Shown one piece after another: positions 1-12,900 of a stretch of DNA of 64,000 bases; within the stretch, counting starts at the first letter, position 1; each line of letters begins with the position of its first letter. The notes under the pieces were generated by a model. It did no database searches, was not told the DNA's origin, and was given only the letters and a program-made list of their open reading frames with translations. A program made the position numbers and the translations under genes. The stretch comes from Cadophora sp. MPI-SDFR-AT-0126 (lineage: Eukaryota > Ascomycota > Leotiomycetes > Helotiales > Ploettnerulaceae). The DNA is taken from positions 1,674,001 through 1,738,000 of the forward strand of contig JAGMVK010000002.1 of the NCBI GenBank assembly GCA_020747065.1, written 5' to 3'.

Positions 1-494
1 CCAAGAAAAAAAGGGAAAATGTTACGTATCCTGCGCATAGGTGTATAATAATCATCGAGGCGTCATTTCGAAAACACGTGCCATTGAATGGCATGAGCAA
101 TGCCACTCCTGGTCCACAAATAGGGGTAAGTGGAAGTCTCCAAGAAGAAAGCAGGTATTCTCAGGATGAAGTAAAAGCAGAAAAGATAACAATTCGTCAT
201 GAAGTTATCACCGCGAGAATACTTGAGGCTTTTCTCAAGTTCTGTGCACACACAACCTTTGTTCGTGTCATAATCTCGCGTTCAAAGCACTGGGCGTCGC
301 GATCAACTGGCTGATTGTTAGTGCCGATGTAACCCTATTTGTTTTGCTACGCTCGGCCCGATAATGATTTTTCTCTACTAACCATTCAATCAATCAATGA
401 ATGCATGTTTTAATCAAAGTAGCAAGAAAAGCACAATCAGGTGACATTGAAGAGCGCCACTTTTCGCCTGCCTTACCGAATGTAACCTTGCCTC
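1..494. other. Unique-sequence flank, no gene supported
   Basis: Base composition is ordinary and CA and TG dinucleotides are present, unlike everything from about 495 onward. Short open frames on both strands (78-314 plus, 63-251 minus) overlap each other, resemble nothing I recognise and have no convincing splice context. A perfect 7-bp stem (ACTTGAG / CTCAAGT) lies near 219-240. This stretch is most likely intergenic DNA beside the transposon island. Confidence 0.6.
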
Positions 495-699
495 TTCTTA
501 CACATATATATCTTAATAATTCAATGATTTTTTAATAATACTACTTGAAAATTTTAAGAATAGCTTATGAACTAAAGATAAAACAAAAGAAGCTTATTCT
601 AATGTAAAAATATTGAATTTAGATCTTTTATAAGAAAGGTAATAATCCTTTTATAATTCATACTAAAACTGATTACTTGTAATCCACAATTAATTCCTT

Positions 700-966
700 T
701 TTAAACTAATACACTTTAGTTCTAATAAATAGCTTTGAAAATAAGTCGGGAAGAGAAGCTATTATAACGACTCAACGGAAGTTTATTAATAGCTATAATA
801 TAAAGTAGAAAAGATAAGGAGAAAAGAGGTTTTAAAAGAAATCTCGAGTTTAAGTATAGAAGGCGCGGCTATTAGTTTTATTATAATATTATATTTAGTT
901 ATCTTCTGTAATTCTTAAGTTTTATAATTTATAATATATATATAATTACACGGACTATTTATTATA
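700..966 (-). repeat. Z 3' LTR (left copy)
   Basis: Direct repeat of 58,440-58,698. Shared landmarks include GTTTATTAATA, the tract TTTAAGTATAGA, and the run ATTATAATATTATATTTAGT. It is heavily RIP-mutated, more so than the right copy. The left border is approximate because similarity fades into AT-rich sequence. Confidence 0.6.
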
Positions 967-3900
967 TTATTTCTTTTTTTAAAGAAGGCTTATTTTTAAG
1001 CTATAAAAGAATTATTTCTAAGTCTTTAGTAATATTATTATATTATATTTTAGTCCCTTATAAGTATTATTATTCTTTAATTCCTATATTATAATCTAGT
1101 ACTCTAAGAGCTTTAGTAAGTCTAAGAGTATAAGGTTTTTTTTAATAGAAATCTCTAAGCTTATATAAATAAGTATAAAAGTCTATAATAGAGTAGAACT
1201 TAGAGTCTAAGTTAAGTCTTTTTTAATATACTTAGTAATATAATATATTATCTTATTTAAAGTAAATATCTAAGATATTCTAGACTTTTTATTCTTATTT
1301 TATATTAATAGTAATTATCTTTTCTTAATCTATTTAGATTTAGTTTAGTAAGAGATTATTATTATAGTACTATAGCTTATTAATAAAGAATACTAAATAA
1401 ATCTTAATAAATTTAAGTAAGTCTAATTAATAGAAGTAATCTTCTTTTTATAGGACTTAATATAAGCTAGCTTATTAGTTATTTATCTTCTTTTTTAGTT
1501 AGTAGATTTTCTAGTTCTTAGTAATTACTTAGATTTAGTCTCTTATTTTTTAATTAATTTTCTAATAAGATTTATTTATATCTTATTATTTCTTTTTCTA
1601 TTAGTCTTTTAAGAATTACTTAACTTTCTCTTATACTACCTTATATTATTTTATAAAAGTCTAAGCTTTAGTAATATTTATCTTTTTTATAATTATAAAT
1701 TCTAACTTAGATTATAGCTTATCTTAGTCTTAACTTATATATAGCTTATATTTATACTTAAGTTAATAAGAAGATATACTTAAGGACTTATAAAGTAGTA
1801 TTAAGTAAGTGTAATTTATTATTAGTAAAAGCTTAAACTAGTTATTTTAATAGTAATTTATAAAAAAGCAATGTCTCTAGTTTAAGTATTAATTTATAAT
1901 CTTAGTCTAGCTATTAGTCTAAGTATAATAAGCTATAAAGAGTTTAATCTTAATACTAAGGATCTAATAGAACTTATACTAGAAGAAAGAAATAAACTAG
2001 AGTCCTTTATTTAATATAATTATCTTAAGTAGACTATTAAACCTCTAGTAATTTATAATAAATAGTTAAGCTAAGTTATAGGAAGTATATATAGAATAAT
2101 ATAGGATTAATATAGCTTTCTTAGAGAATTAATCTATTATAATTAATATTAAGTTATACTTAAACCTATCTTTTAATATACTCTTAAAGTCTATTATAAG
2201 ATATTACTAAAGTTAGTTTAAGATTAGTAGAAAGTATAAGTAACTAAGTATCTTATCTTATTAATAATTAGTATAATTATAAGCTAAGTAATTAGAGATA
2301 AATCTAGTAATATCTTTAAGTATCTTAAGCTAATAGTACTTAGTTCTACGGAGCTTAAAGATCTTTAATTTCCTAGGGTAAGCTATAAAGAGCTAATTAT
2401 ATATATACTAAATTAGTTATATATAAAGATAGTTAATATTAGGTACTTAGAGATAGCTCTTATATAAAAGTAGTCTATTATTCTAAAGTATATACTAGGA
2501 GTTAAGTTCTTATAATTCTTAGTATTAAACTATTAAAGCCTTATAAGTCTAATTAATATAAATTAGTTCTATAATAAGGTTTATCTTCTTATTTATATTA
2601 AACTCTATAAGAGCTAAAGTATAGATATTAAGTAATCGATTTAATTTATAAAGGATATAAGAATTAATTTAGTTTAAATAAATTAATATATAAGTATAAA
2701 GTTTATCTTTTATCTTAATCTAACTTTTAATATCTTATTTATAGTATAATAGTATATTAGTAATAGTATTCTAATTACTTAAGTAATATATTACTATAAA
2801 GTAGAAGTCTACTAGAATTTTAAATTACTTTACTTATTTTCTTATAAGCTTCTTAGTAGTTATAAAGTATTTTAAAGCCTTATAATCTAAAAAGACCTAA
2901 AAGCGCTAGTAACTAGATTAGGATACTAGTTCTATATACTAGTAAATTAGTAATTATATAATTACTAGTATTTCCTTATTATAAATATTATAGTTTAGCT
3001 TAGTAGAGTTTATTATTTTAAATAAGAATAAGACTAAGTATTAGTTATTTCTACACTTCTATAAGAGTATACTTATAATTACTTTATTTAAAGTATTAGT
3101 CTTAATCTAAGTTTCTAGTAATATATTATAGTATTTTAAATATTCTAAATTTAATATAGCTTTCTTTAAGTCTTAGAAAGCTATAAGTTAAGTAAGAGTT
3201 ATCTTAAAAAGGATTAATATCTTTATTAGCTTTACTAGAAGTTTAGCTATCTTACTATAGTTTAAGATAAACTTATAATAGAAATTACAGAAACTAAAAA
3301 AATACTAAATCCCTTAGATTATAATAGATAAGATCTAATTTTATATATACTTTATAATTACTAAGTTAATCTTAATCTCTTCTATAGTAATAAAAAAGCT
3401 AAGGAATTTAATCTTTTTAATATAGAACTTACTTTTTTAGATATCTACTAAAAGATAGTACTATTATAAGTAATATAAGACTTTCTTAATATATTCCTTA
3501 TATTATAGGAAGTTATTAGAATATATAATAATATTATCTAAGTATATAATATAGAATATATTAAAGTAGTTAAAGAGAATATTATTTATATACTATTAGA
3601 ATATTATAAAGCTATTAGTAAGTCTAAAGGGTATAACCTTATACTTATAACTTCTATAGTAAGTCTAAAATATAGTATACTCTTTAAAAGTTAAGTTTAT
3701 TTATATATAGTAGAAGATACTTTAGATATTAATCTTAGTAAAGATCTTAGCTTATTTAAGATATATAAAGATTTTATTAATTAAAAGTAATAAGTATTAA
3801 TCTTTTTATATAATCTTATTTAGTTTTTAGTAGTTAATATAAAAGCGTAAGCTACTATTTAGTTTTTTAATAAATAAAGTAAAATAAGTAAAAGAAGTAT

Positions 3901-6086
3901 AATTAAAGATAATAAAACTCTTATTAAAGTTCTTCTTAAAGTATTTCTTTATTACTTAGAGTTTTACTTTACTCTATTAATATAGTAGCTTATAATTATA
4001 ATTAATTTTAGCTTTTAACTTAATCTTATAGTCTAGTTTTAATACTAAGTTAAAAAGAGTATTAATAGTAGTCTTTAAGAATATAGTAATATACTTCTAA
4101 TACTAGGAAGGAAGTTTCTTCTATAAGATATTTTTATAAGATTTCTCTTTAATAAGAAATACTTATAGCTTAGCTTTTTAAGCTATTTAGTTAATAACTT
4201 TATTTATCTCGCTTAGCGTAATTATAAATAACTCTAATTCTTTTTAATAAAGAGTATAATAGAAAGCTATTATATTAATCTTAGTAATATCTATCTTTAA
4301 TAAAGTCCTTTATTTTAGGATTAGATATTAATATATAAGAATTCCTTATATAAGAGTAATTAAGCGGAGTTTATTAGGTATAAGATTATAAAGTTCTCTT
4401 CTTATCTACTAGAGTAAGCTAATAATTACTATTACTTAGGTATAAGTAAAGTACTTAGAAGAAATAACTTGGTTTTTCTAATAATATTAATTATAAAGTT
4501 ATTTAGTATTATAGTATTCTTTTTATATTACTTAGCGAGTAAAGTAATATATAATAATTAATAGAGATATATATTAAGGCTCGCGAGAGGGTAGCTCTAT
4601 AATTTATAGCTCTATTAGCTATTCGTTAGTAATACTAGTACTAGTTATAGTAATATCTTAAGTTTATTAAGTAGTGTCTTTCTTATCTATTACTACTTAT
4701 TATTGAAAAACGTTTTACTAGTTAGCGACTCGGATATTATAAGGATTTAGAGGCTATATAGTATTACGAGTAATATATAAGAGTTTTAGAGGTACTATAG
4801 AGATATCTTTATTATAAGGCTATACTAGGCTTTAGTCCTTAATATTAAGCTATATATTAAAGTAAGCTATTTAAGTTTATCTTAAGATAATTTTATAGTT
4901 TTTAAGGTCTAATAGTATAAAAGAGATTTATTTCTGAACTTACTAATTAATTAGTATATTTAAAAGAATAATATATAATATAATATTATTAGCTTAGCTA
5001 TTATAACTTTTTACTTATATAAGATTAAGAAATAAAATAAAAGTAATACTAAACTTTTTAGTAAGATCTTTAGTAAGTTTAGTATTAATAAAAGTGAATC
5101 TACTTACTCTAGAGTTAAATAATATAAGAAGAGTAATTCTAATATTATTATAAAATAGTATATAAGGAATAATAAAACTTTTACTACTTATTAATTAATA
5201 TATATTAATCTCTTAAAGATTAATTATCTACTTTAAAAAAGAGTCTTTTCTTAAAGTCCTTAGTTTTCTAAATTAGTAATATCTCTTAGTTTCTCTTAGT
5301 CTTTATTAGCTTTAAAGAAGTCTTTACTTAAGAACTATTCTAATACTTTAATTTCTAAAATACTTAAGTTAGTAGAATTATAAAGCTTAAAGTAATCTTT
5401 AGCTATATATCTTACTTTCTTATAATTCTAGTAAGTAATAAGCTTTTAAGCGCTAAGGGCTATAAGAAGTAATTAAAGGGATATAGAAACTATAAGAGCT
5501 AAAGTAGTATTATTTACTAGAAGAAAAGTAAGTATATTTCTCTATAAGAATAAAGTTAGAAGGTTTTAAGTAAATAAAAGTATTATATAAATTAGAAAAG
5601 TATTTTAATAATACTATTTTTAAGTATAATAAACTTCCTTATCTAGAAAATCTATAGTAAAAATAAAATCTTAGAAACTTTTATTAGAAGTAAACTTATA
5701 TATAACTTAATCTTATAAGGATAAGTAAAGAGAGTTATAAAAGCAAGTTATAAGGTATCTATTAAAGGGAATATAAGTATCTTAAATTAATTTAAGAAAG
5801 TAAGAGTAGTATTTTATAAATAATTCTATTAGAAATATCTATAGTTTATTTAAGACTATTTTGGTATTTTATTACTTAAAAGTATTACTATAAATACTAC
5901 TTAAGTAATTAATTATTTCTTTAGTATTAATAAATAGTTCTATTATTCTTTATTTAAAGTATAGTAGTAGGTAGCTTTAGGTATCTCCTTTAGTATAGTT
6001 ATATATTATAGTAATATAAGACTTTTCGTTAAGGTAATAATTAGAATTAATATCTAGCTTACTTAATATTAATATAAATTAAGTAT
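967..6086 (-). pseudogene. Z internal region: degenerate Gypsy pol (RT and RNase H recognisable)
   Basis: Read on the minus strand from about 3,560 down to 3,020, the sequence gives a Gypsy reverse transcriptase core. A YLDN box at about 3,533-3,546 is the RIP form of YLDD, where GAY has become AAY. It is followed by a segment resembling the thumb and connection, including a KIKFLSFFITIEEIKI-like stretch, and then an RNase H start near 3,100 with the pattern ETDA-N-VI. Stops interrupt every few codons at former CAA, CAG or TGG. The integrase should lie between 967 and about 2,900 and gag toward 6,086 and beyond the O insertion, but I did not resolve them. It cannot encode a functional protein. 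Confidence 0.6.
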
Positions 6087-6362
6087 TGTGGTAGGGATCG
6101 GCCTTAGTACACTTTTATCACCTGACCTGTGCACTTAGTATTATACTTAAGCTAAGATCTCCCTAAGAGATTAGAAATAATAATAATAGCTCTTTTCCTT
6201 CTAATAGGCTTTATACTTCTTTTTTTTACTTAATAATTTATACTCTTTAGATATATAATATCTTTTAATTCTGTCTATTTATTATTTTATAAACCTTATA
6301 TTTTATATACTATATATTTACTATTCTCTTATTATATAGAGATTAAGGTCTTCCCCTTTATA
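6087..6362 (+). repeat. O 5' LTR
   Basis: 276 bp, matching 57,428-57,702 along its length, including the shared tail ATTAAGGTCTT-CCC. The first 60 bp keep several CA and TG dinucleotides, so RIP is milder here than in the adjoining internal sequence. It is preceded by AGTAT. Confidence 0.8.
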
Positions 6363-7149
6363 TATATTTTTAGTAACTTACGCAGGGAATATATTTAGTA
6401 TATAAGGTATTTAAGTATATATAATAAAGTATCCCCTTATACTAATTCAGAATTCTTAAGGTTTAAGGATATTAATTATATAACTATAAGAATTATTTAA
6501 TTAGCTCTCTTATAGGCTTTAATATAATAATAAATGCGATAATAAAAGCTATAATATTAAGAGATTATACTAGGATAATTAAGTTATTTTCTAAAGTAGG
6601 AGGGGATTTTAAAGTACTAGGAAAATATAATCTTTTCTTATAGGAGCTTTATTACTATTACTTATTTTATTTAGCACCTCTTTCAGGACTTAAGACTTAC
6701 TTTATATAAGGAAACTATTAGCTTAGACGGAAATTAATTAGCTCCTTATTAGAGCTTAAAAGCTTATAAGTATTAGGAAGGACGAAATTATATAGGGGGT
6801 TTTAAGCCTGAAATACTTAAGTGTTAGAGCGTTTATCTTTATATTTACTGTTTTTAGTTTAGAGCCTTTAGGGCCTTATATATTAAAGTAAAGCTTTCTA
6901 TCTTAGTATTCTATTATTATAAATATTATTTTATAGTTAGTTTAGTCTTTTATTTTAGTACTTATTTATAAACTATATTTCTTCTGTTATTTATATACTA
7001 AATCTTTACTTATTTTAGAAGTAAGGGTAAGAAAGTTATTTAAGGAGAAACTCTATTAATGGATTTTTTATAGTTATTTTTTTTATTATCTTTTCTATTT
7101 GTAATATATATATATTTCCTTACTTTTTAAAAGTATAACTAAAAACTTT

Positions 7150-9021
7150 ATTAAATATAAAACTTTTTATATTATCGCTTAATATAAAATTAATACTATA
7201 CTAGCTAATAATACTGGAAATATAGGCCCTAAGAAGAAGAAAGTAATAGGCTCTAGTAATCCTAAGCTAATAACTTCTACGGGTAATTTAGTAGATATTC
7301 TATAAGTAGGTATAACCTCTAATATAAGCTTATTAATTCTTAATATTATAGAAGATAGGAGTAAAACTAGCTCTATTCCGAGTACTTCTAAATACTTAGG
7401 AGGAACTAAGACCCTTCTTAAGCCCTTATAAAATACTAAGTAATAGACAAATATTTAATAACTTATACTACTAGCTCGAAGTATTAGAGCACTATATTTT
7501 AATAGGAGAGAGGCGACTTAATTTCTTAAGAACTTTATTTACTTATTTTAGAGCTAAAGGATTATCTTAAAGAAAGAAATAAAGTAGTAAGTTATTAAGT
7601 ATACTAAGCCTTTTATAGCGTAGAATTTAAAGAAATTCCTAAGCTACGCCTCTAGTACTTTTTATGAATTTAGCGCTATAATTTAGAAGGAATACTAGAG
7701 TCTTAATTTACTTTATTAATTTTATACTATTAATTATCTAAATACCCTAATTTAAGACTTTTAGATTCTTTAAGAGACTAATTCTAATCTTAGTTTAGTA
7801 GTAATTCACTAATTTTATAAGGCCTTTAAAGAAATTACTAATAATTATAAAAATAAAGAGAATTTTATAGATAAGTAAATAGTTCTTTAATTCTTATTTA
7901 TACTTCTAGTATACTTTTAGAAGAAAGCTATAGAAGTTTTAATTCAATAGGAAAAGAAATAATTTAATATAAATAACTTAATACTATTTTCTAAAGTATT
8001 TAAAGTAGTAGAAACTAGGATTTCTCTTACTAAGGATATTAATACTCTAGTCTAAGAGTAAAGTATTAGAAGTAAACCTGTAATTTACTCTAATATTAAT
8101 TATTTCACTAAATTAGTAGCGCTAATTATTTAAGCTAGAGATATCGCGAGATTTTAAGCTGATTTTACTACTTATTATAATAATATACTTATTACTTAAA
8201 TTTAGTAAGCTTTTTAGAATAGTTCTAAGCTAGTAAGAGCTAATATCTCTAATTAAGTTACTACTCTAGTTAGTAAGGATTTAATTCCAATTATTTAAAA
8301 GATTAAAAATAGTACTACTTAAGTATTAAATTATAATCTAAATATAATTACTAAAGGACTAAGGGACCTTTAAATCTTATAGAGAATAGCTAAGTAAATC
8401 TTAGATACTTAATTAATATTTAAGATTAACCTAATTTAATACATTAAATAAGCTTAAGAGGAAGTACTAATTTAGTATAAAGAGAGCTAGTACACTAGTA
8501 AATCCGGCTATTATAACTATAGTAATAATTACTATAGTAATAATAATAAGGGGTATAAGTAGTGCTATAATAAATAGCTTCTAAGGATAAGATACTAAGC
8601 TTTTCACTAATATATAAATTAATACTATAATTATAAGAAATTTATTAGCTTAGAAATAATCTATAAAGTAAATAATAATAATTATATTTATATTAATTTA
8701 TAAGAAAAAGGAAAGCTAAAGTACTTTATTATATTTCCTAATAGTAATATATTTCAAAGATAGGAGGTACTAAAGAAAGTACTTAATATTATATATAGTC
8801 TTAATCTAGTAAGAAGAACTTAAGGAGAAAAGGATTTTCTTAACTTATAAGTATAAGCTATACTAGTATAAGAGCTAACCTACGATAATTTAGTAAAGAG
8901 TTTAAAGATTAAACTTAACCTTAGACCTATTAATACCTTAGATATTCTTATATAATTATTTTATAATTAAGATACCCTAGCTAGGATCTAAGGCTTCTAT
9001 ATATAGATTAAAAGAGATATA
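7150..9021 (+). pseudogene. O gag remnant
   Basis: The plus strand reads as a degraded fungal Gypsy capsid. It has a lysine-rich N-terminal part near 7,220 (GPKKKK), a capsid-like core from about 7,470 with a YFN-REAT-FL pattern, and an Asn/Tyr-rich tail near 8,500-8,600 where a nucleocapsid zinc knuckle would be expected. Stops lie at former Gln, Trp and Arg codons. The frame is cut by insertion of E1 at 9,022; pol resumes at 15,645. Confidence 0.55.
9017..9021. repeat. E1 target-site duplication, left (ATATA)
   Basis: ATATA directly precedes the left LTR of E1 and recurs at 15,640-15,644 directly after the right LTR. Five bases is the usual Gypsy duplication. An AT-rich target makes a chance match easier, but the equal LTR lengths independently fix the borders. 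Confidence 0.75.
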
Positions 9022-9390
9022 TGTAACGTATAGTCGAGCTAGTGTTGCTCAAGAGTGCGAAGGGTTAGTAGGTTAGTAGGTAGGGACACTGTCACTAATC
9101 AAGTCAATAACCGTTACAAGTTACTAAGTATATATAATAATACTGTATTTAAGTTAAGCACGAGGCTTCTATTTATTATAGGAAATACTATTTAGTTATA
9201 TAGAACCCCCGCACTAGAGGATCGTTCTAGATCATAGTAATCTAAGACAACCGTTCGCACTAAATCATAGCGATCCTATATGATCTAATATCACGTGACC
9301 TATAGCTTCTCTATGCGTTATCTAGCCCACTTAGGTAGCCGTGGCCGAGCCTTAGGGCTATATTACCTGTTCTAGTAGTCAGCTGTAATA
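9022..9390 (-). repeat. E1 3' LTR (left copy)
   Basis: 369 bp. In plus orientation it begins TGTAACGTATAG and ends AGCTGTAATA. It matches 15,271-15,639 base for base in length, with differences that are nearly all C/T or G/A. Confidence 0.9.
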
Positions 9391-9475
9391 CTATCCCCCT
9401 TCTAGCTAGTATATCCCCATACTTTAGCTTAAAGCTTATAAATATCGTAATGAAATCCCTCTTTCCTTCCTAAAT

Positions 9476-9982
9476 ATGTCTTCTAATAGATCTATTAAAC
9501 ACTTATAACGTATCGCTCTTGCCCTAAAAATTAAGAGGTCTATTTTTACTGAAGAAATAGTACTGTGCAGCTTTTACCTGCGCTCGAAGCGTCGTTGCAT
9601 CGCAGCAAGTGGTTTTATCTCTCGGTGTTCCGAGTGTATTCGTTATAGCCGGTCGAACTGTGATTTCCAATAAAAACTGCCCATAATAAGTGACTAGGTA
9701 TCAATAGATCGTCAGTGTAAGAAGCTACGCGATAAGCGGAAGGAGACGATGGCGAAACTCATGCGCCTTTCGAAGATGGAGGAGGCGCTAGATAAGCGCG
9801 AATAAAGGATAATCGAGTTAGGTGTCTTAACTCTAGAGGAGCTAGATGTAAAGGAGGCGGAGGAGCAGGTAGAAATTACGAGGTTAGAGCAGTCCGCCGC
9901 GAACTTAGAAGAGGCCTCTACCTTCCTAGATAGTTTTATTTTGGATCCGGAGGCGCTATCTAGCCTCCCCGAATTCTTCTAA
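9476..9982 (+). pseudogene. E1 antisense Cys-rich accessory ORF (168 codons, four stops)
   Basis: This frame runs opposite to the element's own genes, between the end of pol and the 3' LTR. It opens with ATG at 9,476 and ends at TAA 9,980-9,982. It contains four in-frame stops, each explicable as a RIP change of an Arg or Trp codon. Visible features are a basic N-terminus, a cysteine cluster containing RSKRRC and later CSEC (Cys spacing suggestive of a Zn-binding or Zn2Cys6-like domain), a basic/helical stretch rich in Lys and Glu (KLRDKRKETMAKLMRL), and an acidic tail ending LSSLPEFF. The layout resembles a small DNA-binding or dimerising regulator, but the function is unknown. E4 carries a comparable antisense ORF at the same place. 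Confidence 0.6.
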
Positions 9983-9999
9983 AGTGAGATAGCTTCCCC

Positions 10000-12900
10000 G
10001 GGCCCCGTAGGGCCTTCGAGTTCTAGTTCTTCTTCCTTAGGGCCGCCTAGGTTTTTGACTAGAACCGTTGGACTAGGTCCGGACAGTTCAGGTTTTATAT
10101 AGGTTCCTATAAGTTTTCTTTGCTTCTGTACCCTTTCCATTTAATAAGGTACTCTTACTGACCCTTAGTAGTAGTCCTAGTATTGAGTAGTTTTTCTACT
10201 TTGTATATATCTAGGTTATTTTCAGGCTAGAGTTCCTTATTTATTACTAGCGGTATTACCCCTTTAGTAAGCTCTAGTAATGATATATGGAAAACTAAGT
10301 ATAGCTTAGATTCCTAGGGTAGCCGTAGTTTGAAATTTACAAGTCCCACTTCTTCTAAGATCTTAAATAGGCTAAGTTTCTTATAGTCCAGTTTTATACT
10401 TAGCTATTTTATTTTAATATATTTACATAATAGATATACTTTATCCCCCCTCTTTAGCAGAGGTCCTATACTTCGCTTTTAGTTACTATATTTCGCAGTT
10501 CTTATACCTAAGAACTCAATGTCCTTAAATAATTATTACTATAGTTCCTTAAGTTTATCTGCGAGTACTACTAACTATTGTGCATTGATACTGTCCTTTC
10601 TAGGTTATCTGTAGGCTTTAGGTTCGTAGCTATAATTAGCGAAGAAGGGCGATACTAAGGTAGTCTTGTTTTTTGCATTATTAAGGGTAAACTAGGTAAG
10701 TGGGAGGAGTTCTACTTAATTACTCTATTCCCGATTGATATAGTTACATAAGTATTGTTCTAATGACTAGTTAAGTCTTTCCATTTATCTATCTATTTAT
10801 AGGTAAAAAGCCGTTGATATCTTGTAATTCAGCTCTATCTGGTTCATTAGTAATATCCAGAACTTAGAGATGAATAGTTTATCTTAGTTAGATATGATTT
10901 CCTTTAGTAGCTTGTGTTAGCTTACCACGACTTTAAGGAACGTATACGCTAGTTCCTACGTATTACTTCCTTCTTTATATAGGACGAAGTACTTATATTT
11001 AGTGAGTTGGTCTATTATAACCTATATAGCGTCGAATACTATCTTCGTTATTAATTCCTTTAATAGTAGTAGCTTAATAATGAAGTTGAACGCTATGGAT
11101 TCCCATGCTTTTTCTAATGTTAAAGGTAACTAAAGTAATTCATAAGGTACGTATCTACTTAACTTACTTTTAGCGTATAGGTCGTATTCCCTAATAACTG
11201 TTTCAATATACTTCCTCATTTCTAGGAAGTAATAATCCCTAGCTATCCTTTTGAAGGTCCTCGCGATTCCCTAGTATCCGTAGGCCGGTAGCAAGTATTA
11301 TTCTACTACGAACTGTTGCCTTAATTTAGCTAGGATATAGACGAGACCCTTAAATCGTAGGATACTATTATTATCTGTGAAAAAGTCTTTTATTTATAAT
11401 ATTATTACTCGCGCAGCGTATTCGTCGTCTAGATATACTTTCCTGATTTATTACGCGAGTATTTTATCTTCTATTATTATAAGGGTTATAAAGAGCTCGT
11501 AGTTGTATTCTAGACCATCGGCTCCTACCTTAAGTATCGCTTAGGGTCTCTCTGTTAGTTTACTCGAGTAGTCTTATTATCTACTAAGAGCGTTAGCCCT
11601 TACGTTTTCTAATCCTTTCCGATACGTGATGTTAAGTTTTAGCGTGGATAGCTCTTTTAATTACTTAACTTATCGTTTATTTAGTATCTTAGTTATAGTA
11701 AAGGATATAAGGTTCTTATGATCTATTTACATCTAGATTATATATTTTGCTCTCTTTAAGTAGTGATGCTATTACTTATAGGCGGTTACTATAGCTAGTA
11801 GTTCCTTATTGTGTACATCGTAGTTAAGTTCCGCGGGCGAAAATATCCGCGAGTAATACGCGATAAGCTATAGTCTTCTGTTATGTTTCTAGCTCAGGTA
11901 AGTCCTAAGAGCGAAGTCTGATGCATTAGTTTCTATAACTATTTCTAACGTTAGATCATAAGTAGCTAGGACCGGGGCGCTAGTAAAGCGTTTTTTAAGT
12001 AGCTCGAAAGCGACTTGCGCCCCTACTATCCACTGAAAGTCCTAGTCCTTTTTAGTGAGATCCGTGAGTAGCTTAGCTATTGCAGAGTAGTTATATATAA
12101 ACCTTCTGTAGAAGTTAGTAAACCCTAGGAAAGACTATACCTGCGTAACTATTATTAGTTTAGGTCACGCTAGGATAGCCTCGACCTTAGCTAGGTCTAT
12201 GCGGATTCTGTGTTTTCCTATAATAAATCCTAAGAAGTAGGTTTTTTCTTAATGAAATTCACACTTCTCTAGTTTAAGGAGGAGTTTAGCAGTTCATAGT
12301 TTTGCTAGTACCTTCCTTACGTGTTAAATATACTCAGTCTTATTCTTAGAGTAGATAAGTATATTATCTAAGTAAGCGACTACGAAAATGTTAAGGTATT
12401 CGTATAACTAGTTATTGATCATCTGTTAGTAGGACGCGGGTACATTCGTAAGCCCGAATAGCATAACTTAGTACTTATATAAGCTATAGCGTGTTCTGAA
12501 CGCTGTTTTCTATTCTTTACCTTTCTTTATCCGGATAAGATTATAAGCGCCTTTTATATTTAAGGTCATGAATATAGTTACTCCTTACAATTAATCATGT
12601 AGCTCGTTGATTAAGGGTAGTAAATACCGGTCCTTAATAGTGATACTATTAAGTATACGGTAGTCGATGCATAGGCGGAGTTTCCTATCTTTCTTAGGGA
12701 TAAATAGTATTGGGCTAGCGGTGGATGAGGTAAATAGTCGTATGAATCCTTTAGCTAAGTTCTTATTAATATACTCTTTCAGGTGTTATAGCTCTACTAC
12801 GGATTATTAGTATATTAGTCCGAAGCTAAGCGTCTTTCCTAGTTCCAGGGGTATCTTGTGATCCTATAGTTAGTGCTCTAGAAGGGCCTTGTTCTTAAGT

